From assembly GCA_020073465.1 (NCBI GenBank), contig JAIQFC010000023.1, forward strand, positions 26,194-90,193: 64,000 nt of DNA. Reading direction: 5' to 3'. This document shows positions 60,479-64,000 of the stretch, one piece after another. A program made the translations under genes and the position numbers. Origin of the DNA: Terriglobia bacterium (lineage in GTDB: Bacteria > Acidobacteriota > Terriglobia > Terriglobales > Acidobacteriaceae). Under the pieces are notes generated by a model that did no database searches, was not told where the DNA came from, and saw only the letters and a program-made list of their open reading frames with translations. Position 1 is the first letter of the stretch; each line of letters begins with the position of its first letter.

Positions 60479-61665
60479 ATGGAAACCACATCCACCGCAG
60501 CTTCATCCTCGGCGCCCCGTCTGCGCCGCACTCTCACGCTTTGGGATCTGATCTTCTACGGCATCGTCCTCATCCAGCCCATCGCGCCTGTGCCGCTCTA
60601 TGGCGTGGCGCAAAAGCTCTCCGACGGCCACTTCGTCACCATCATTCTGATCGCCCTGTTCGCCATGTTGATCACCGCCGTCAGCTACGGACGCATGGGC
60701 GCGCTGTATCCGACCGCCGGATCGGCGTATACGTACGTGGGTAAGGGACTCAACCCGCATCTCGGATTCCTCGCCGGCTGGGCGATGATCCTCGACTACC
60801 TGCTACAGCCGCTGATCAACACCGTTTGGATTTCGACGGCTCTGCATGAACGCTACGTCCCGCAGGTTCCATACATTGTGTGGGCAGCAATCATCGTCGC
60901 GATCATGACCATCCTCAACCTGGCCGGCGTGAAGTCATCCGCACGCGCGAACAAAGTGTTGCTGGGAGTCATGTCGGTGGTGGTGGCGTTCTTCGTCTGG
61001 CTGGCGATCCGTTACCTGTGGCACGGCCAGGGATGGGCCGGCCTGCTTTCGACCGAGCCGTTCTATAACCCGAAAACTTTCAACTCCAATAAGATTCTGA
61101 CCGCGACTTCCTTCGCCGCGCTTACATACATCGGCTTCGACGGCGTCACCACGCTCGCCGAGGACGTCGAGAATCCAAAGCGCAACGTCCTGCTCGCCGT
61201 GGTGCTGACCTGCATTTTTGCCGGCGTGTGCAGCGGATTCGAAGCTTATCTCGGAGCCCGCGTTTGGCCCGACTGGCGCTCCTTCCCGGAGGTGACCACG
61301 GCTTTTATGGACATCTGCCGCCGCGTCGGAGGACTGTTCCTCTTCAATGCCATGGGCGCAATCCTGATCGTGGCCGCCTTCGGCAGCGGATTGACCGGAA
61401 CCCTCGGTGCGGCTCGCCTGCTCTTCGGCATGGGCCGCGACGGCGTGTTGCCCCGCAGGTTTTTTGGATACCTGAAGCCGAAAAGCGGCACCCCGACCTA
61501 CAACATTCTTCTCATCGGCGGGCTGGCCTTCGCCGGAGCCGTCCTGCTCAACTACATCGGTAGCGCCTACGAACACGCCGGCGAGTTGCTGAACTTCGGC
61601 GCCTTCCTCGCCTTCATGGGCGTGAACTTCGCCTGTTTCTGGCAGTTTTCGATGATGGCCAAAGG
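60479..61665 (+). CDS. APC-superfamily amino acid permease, 3'-truncated at a sequence joint
   Basis: About 395 residues remain of a protein that usually has 450-500. It has ten or so hydrophobic helices, with the APC consensus LTLWDLIFYGIVLIQPIAPV in helix 1, AVSYGRMGALYPTAGSAYTY in helices 2-3 and ATSFAALTYIGFDGVTTLAEDVENPKR in helix 6-7. After FACFWQFSMMAKG the frame continues as arginine/alanine-rich nonsense antisense-like to rapZ. The true C-terminal helices are missing. The frame happens to stay open to 63331, which makes a false 950-residue protein. ATG 60479 follows no strong ribosome site. Confidence 0.85.
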
Positions 61666-61722
61666 GCCTCGTCGGCGGCCGATGACGACGAGGACGATCT
61701 GGAGCCCGGAGGCGCCCGGTGA
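61664..61722 (+). CDS. C-terminal tail of an upstream gene, probably hprK (partial)
   Basis: In the frame just before rapZ an acidic tail ASSAADDDEDDLEPGGAR ends at TGA 61720-61722, overlapping the rapZ GTG by GTGA. Everything upstream of about 61.66 kb in this frame is unrelated permease DNA. HPr kinase/phosphorylase commonly precedes rapZ and the PTS genes, so this is probably its last 18 codons; that identity is inferred from gene order only. Confidence 0.45.
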
Positions 61723-62603
61723 GCAAGCTCACCAAAGGCAGGCAGCCGTTCATCATCCTGACGGGGCTTTCCGGCTCCGGGAAGTCGCAGGCGATTCGCG
61801 CGCTCGAGGACCTCGGCTACTTCTGCGTCGACAACCTGCCGACGACGCTCATCCCGACGCTGGCGAAGCTGTCGCTGCGCGCGGGCGGCGACATCGAGCG
61901 CGTGGCGATCGTCGTCGACGTCCGCGAGGGCGAGTTCCTGTCGTCGTTCCCGAAGATCTTCCGCAAGCTGCACGCGATCCCTCGGCTGAATCCGATTCTG
62001 ATCTTTCTCGAGTCGACCGACGCCTCGCTCGTCCGCCGGTTCAGCGAGACCCGGCGGCCGCACCCGCTCGCGCCCGACCGGTCCGTGCGCGAGGGCATTC
62101 GCGAAGAACGCGCGCGGCTCAGACCGATTCGGGATCTGGCGGACGAGATCGTCGACACGTCCGACATGACCGTGCACGAGCTGCGGCATTTCTTCATGGG
62201 CCTGTCGCGCGATCGGACGCGGGCCCGGCTCGTCGTCACGCTCCTCAGCTTCGGCTTCAAGCACGGCCTGCCGGTGGACGCGGACCTCGTCTTCGACGTG
62301 CGCTGCCTGCCGAACCCGCACTTCGTGCCGACGCTCCGGCGGCGGACCGGGCGCGATCGCGCCGTGATCCAGTTCATGGAGAAGGACGCGTCGACCCGCG
62401 CGTTCATGGACCGGCTCGACGATTACGTGCGCTTCGTGGTGCCGTATTACGTCGCGGAAGGGAAGAGCTACCTGACCATCGCCATCGGGTGCACCGGCGG
62501 CCGCCACCGGTCCGTGATGATCGCCGAGCGCCTGCGGCGGGCGCTGGCGGACGCGGGGCTGGCGCGCGTCCGCGTCCGGCATCGGGACATCGCGCATGCG
62601 TGA
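61719..62603 (+). CDS. rapZ: RNase adapter protein RapZ
   Basis: 294 residues, full length. N-terminal P-loop ILTGLSGSGKSQAIRALEDL, then CVDNLPTTLIP. C-terminal domain motifs are LLSFGFKHGLPVDADLVFDV, RCLPNPHFVP and AIGCTGGRHRSVMIAERL. It binds nucleotides and, in E. coli, amino-sugar phosphate and small RNA. GTG 61719 is the start. GC content and GC-rich codons are distinctly higher than in all genes left of 61.66 kb. A RapZ C-terminal domain also occurs in the kinase fusion at 15-16.6 kb, so the two can be compared directly. Confidence 0.93.
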   Translation: MSKLTKGRQPFIILTGLSGSGKSQAIRALEDLGYFCVDNLPTTLIPTLAKLSLRAGGDIERVAIVVDVREGEFLSSFPKIFRKLHAIPRLNPILIFLESTDASLVRRFSETRRPHPLAPDRSVREGIREERARLRPIRDLADEIVDTSDMTVHELRHFFMGLSRDRTRARLVVTLLSFGFKHGLPVDADLVFDVRCLPNPHFVPTLRRRTGRDRAVIQFMEKDASTRAFMDRLDDYVRFVVPYYVAEGKSYLTIAIGCTGGRHRSVMIAERLRRALADAGLARVRVRHRDIAHA

Positions 62604-62645
62604 GCGAACGGCACCCGGCGGCAATCTTCCAGCGCGGAGGCCGCG

Positions 62646-63059
62646 ATGATCGGCGTCGTGGTCGTCACGCACGGACAACTGGCGACGGAGCTGGTCAACG
62701 CCGCCGAGATGATCGTCGGCGATCTGCCGCAGTTCACCGCGGTCTCGATCGGCTGGCACGACGAGGTCAACGACGCGCGCGAGGACATCGCGAAGGCGAT
62801 CGAGCGCGTGCGCGGCGAAGAGGGCGTGCTGCTGCTGACGGACATGTTCGGCGGCACGCCGTCGAATCTGGGCATGACGTTTCTCGAGACCGATCGCGTC
62901 GAAGTCATCACGGGCGTGAACCTGCCGATGCTGATCAAGCTGGCGAGCCTGCGGCGGTCGTCGAACCTGCTGGCGGTCGCCAAGGAAATGCGCGAGCACG
63001 GGCGCGCGGCGATCTGGGTCGCGTCGGATCTGTTGCGCGGGGAGAAGGCGGGGCCATGA
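62646..63059 (+). CDS. PTS EIIA component, mannose family
   Basis: 137 residues. The phosphorylated histidine is His9 in VVVVTHGQLATELVNAAE; LLLTDMFGGTPSNLGM is the second signature of the EIIA-Man fold. With no EIIB, EIIC or EIID gene visible, it probably takes part in a regulatory phosphorelay with HPr and EI rather than sugar uptake. It starts 42 bases after rapZ and overlaps HPr by ATGA. Confidence 0.9.
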   Translation: MIGVVVVTHGQLATELVNAAEMIVGDLPQFTAVSIGWHDEVNDAREDIAKAIERVRGEEGVLLLTDMFGGTPSNLGMTFLETDRVEVITGVNLPMLIKLASLRRSSNLLAVAKEMREHGRAAIWVASDLLRGEKAGP

Positions 63060-63331
63060 CCGCCCAGGCCGTGACCGTCGTCAATCAGCTCGGCATGCAC
63101 GCGCGCGCGGCCGCGAAGTTCGTCCACGTGGCGACGCGGTTCGAATCGCGCGTCAAGGTGGCGCGCGACGGCCGCGAAATGGACGGGAAGAGCATCATGG
63201 GGATACTGCTGCTGGCCGCGGCGCGCGGCTCGACGATCACCATCTCGGCCGACGGCGCCGACGAGCAGGACGCCGTGCGCGCGCTGGTCGCGCTCGTGGA
63301 ATCCGGATTCGGCGAGGAGACATGCGCCTGA
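63056..63331 (+). CDS. ptsH: Phosphocarrier protein HPr
   Basis: 91 residues. The active histidine is in VVNQLGMHARAAAKFVHVAT, and the regulatory serine region MDGKSIMGILLLAAARGS matches the Ser46 site phosphorylated by HPr kinase, which supports an hprK gene upstream. It carries phosphate from EI to EIIA. It overlaps EIIA by 4 bases and EI by 10. Confidence 0.93.
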   Translation: MTAQAVTVVNQLGMHARAAAKFVHVATRFESRVKVARDGREMDGKSIMGILLLAAARGSTITISADGADEQDAVRALVALVESGFGEETCA

Positions 63332-64000
63332 AGGGCATCGGCGTCTCGCCCGGCGTGGTCGCAGGCCGCGCCGTGGTCCTCATCCAGCGGGAGCACGTCC
63401 TGCGGTACCAGATCGCGGTCCATCGCGTCGCTCAGGAACTGCGGCGGCTCGAGGACAGCCGCGTGCGTTCGCGCGAGCAGCTCGTCGAGATCCGCACGCG
63501 CGTGGCCGAGCGACCGGAGCTCGCGCTGCTGTTCGACGCGCAGCTGCTCATGCTGGACGATCCGATGCTCCTGCCGCGCGCGGCCGACATCGTGCGCGGC
63601 CAGCGCGTGAACGCGGAATGGGCCGTGCAGCGGGTCTTCCAGGAATTCAGCGTCGTGTTCGACGAGGTCGCCGATCCGTATCTCCGCGAGCGGAAGGGCG
63701 ACGTCGCGGATCTCGTGGGACGGCTGCGCATGAATCTGCGGCAGGGCGTCGAGACGCCGCGCGATTTGCTGCGCGACCTCGAGGAAGCGTCCGTGCTGAT
63801 CGCGGCCGAGCTGACGCCGTCCATCGCCGCGCAGGTCGACTGGACGAAGGTCCGCGGCTTCGCCACCGACGCGGGCAGCCGCACGTATCACACCGCGATT
63901 CTCGCGCGCTCGCTCGACGTGCCGGCCGTCGTCGGCTTGCACCACGCGAGCCGCCGCGTCCAGGCGGGGCAGATCGTCATCATCGACGGGACCGCGAACG
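63322..64000 (+). CDS. ptsI: PTS enzyme I, 3'-truncated by window edge
   Basis: The first 226 residues of a protein normally about 570-590 long. The N-terminal domain begins MRLKGIGVSPGVVAGRAVVL. The HPr-binding helical region follows, and the phosphorylated histidine lies in TDAGSRTYHTAILARSLDVPAVVG. The PEP-binding barrel lies outside the window. It starts in an overlap with ptsH. Confidence 0.93.
   Translation, partial: MRLKGIGVSPGVVAGRAVVLIQREHVLRYQIAVHRVAQELRRLEDSRVRSREQLVEIRTRVAERPELALLFDAQLLMLDDPMLLPRAADIVRGQRVNAEWAVQRVFQEFSVVFDEVADPYLRERKGDVADLVGRLRMNLRQGVETPRDLLRDLEEASVLIAAELTPSIAAQVDWTKVRGFATDAGSRTYHTAILARSLDVPAVVGLHHASRRVQAGQIVIIDGTAN

Noticed and set aside
60479..63331. A 950-residue open frame running from the permease to the end of HPr
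   Set aside because: Only the first 395 or so residues and the last 91 are protein-like. The middle is rapZ and EIIA read in the wrong frame, and the joint explains the continuity.

Overview
The window reads as a fragment of an Acidobacteriota genome, probably a soil or metagenome-derived Terriglobia/Koribacter-like lineage. This is inferred from moderately high GC, ECF sigma/Ser-Thr kinase pairs, CRTAC1 (VCBS + ASPIC/UnbV) secreted proteins, a multihaem cytochrome with TPRs, a group 3b NiFe hydrogenase, and many short dispersed repeats of the 'GTCATCCTGAGCG...GCGAAGGATC' and 'CTTCGACAAGCTCAGGGCAGGC' kind. No rRNA, tRNA, CRISPR array, transposase or prophage gene was recognised.

Layout. 1-10.3 kb: a low-GC partial hypothetical gene; a thiolase and a FadN-type beta-oxidation enzyme flanking an accessory block. 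That block holds a nitrilase-fold protein with an unrecognised N-terminal half, two tandem winged-helix paralogues behind a promoter with repeated palindromes, a DUF3455 protein, and an overlapping ECF sigma/Ser-Thr kinase pair. 10.3-22 kb: Nudix hydrolase, patatin, a Phd/PIN toxin-antitoxin pair, a MurU-like nucleotidyltransferase coupled to an AmgK-like kinase fused to a RapZ C-terminal domain, an aromatic amino acid decarboxylase, a methyltransferase, proBA and a second PIN toxin-antitoxin pair. 22-30 kb: M28 peptidase, a LacI-type regulator, an FAD oxidoreductase with gene remnants on both sides (one a DapA-like fragment), a BNR-repeat protein and an aldo/keto reductase.

30-41 kb: one tightly packed minus-strand operon of twelve genes, hydB - cNMP-binding protein - hydG - hydD - hydA - maturation protease - hypC - hypD - hypE - hypA - hypB - hypF. 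A perfect CRP-type palindrome lies just upstream of the first gene. 41-51 kb: cutC, a xylulokinase whose best start is an ATT codon, a CRTAC1 protein, two tandem SnoaL-like secreted proteins, a sugar transporter, a rhodanese, an RluB-type pseudouridine synthase and an amidase. 51.4-60.2 kb: a large three-gene cluster of a membrane-anchored five-haem cytochrome with TPRs, a CRTAC1 protein, and a 1,230-residue TPR-CRTAC1 protein. I regard this as the best candidate for an undescribed system.

60.5-64 kb: an APC permease is cut off at about 61.66 kb, and the sequence continues, with visibly higher GC, into an unrelated run (tail of a probable hprK, rapZ, EIIA-Man, HPr, enzyme I). This looks like an assembly chimera or a recent recombination joint. 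The right-hand 2.3 kb should not be assumed to belong to the same genome until the joint is tested.
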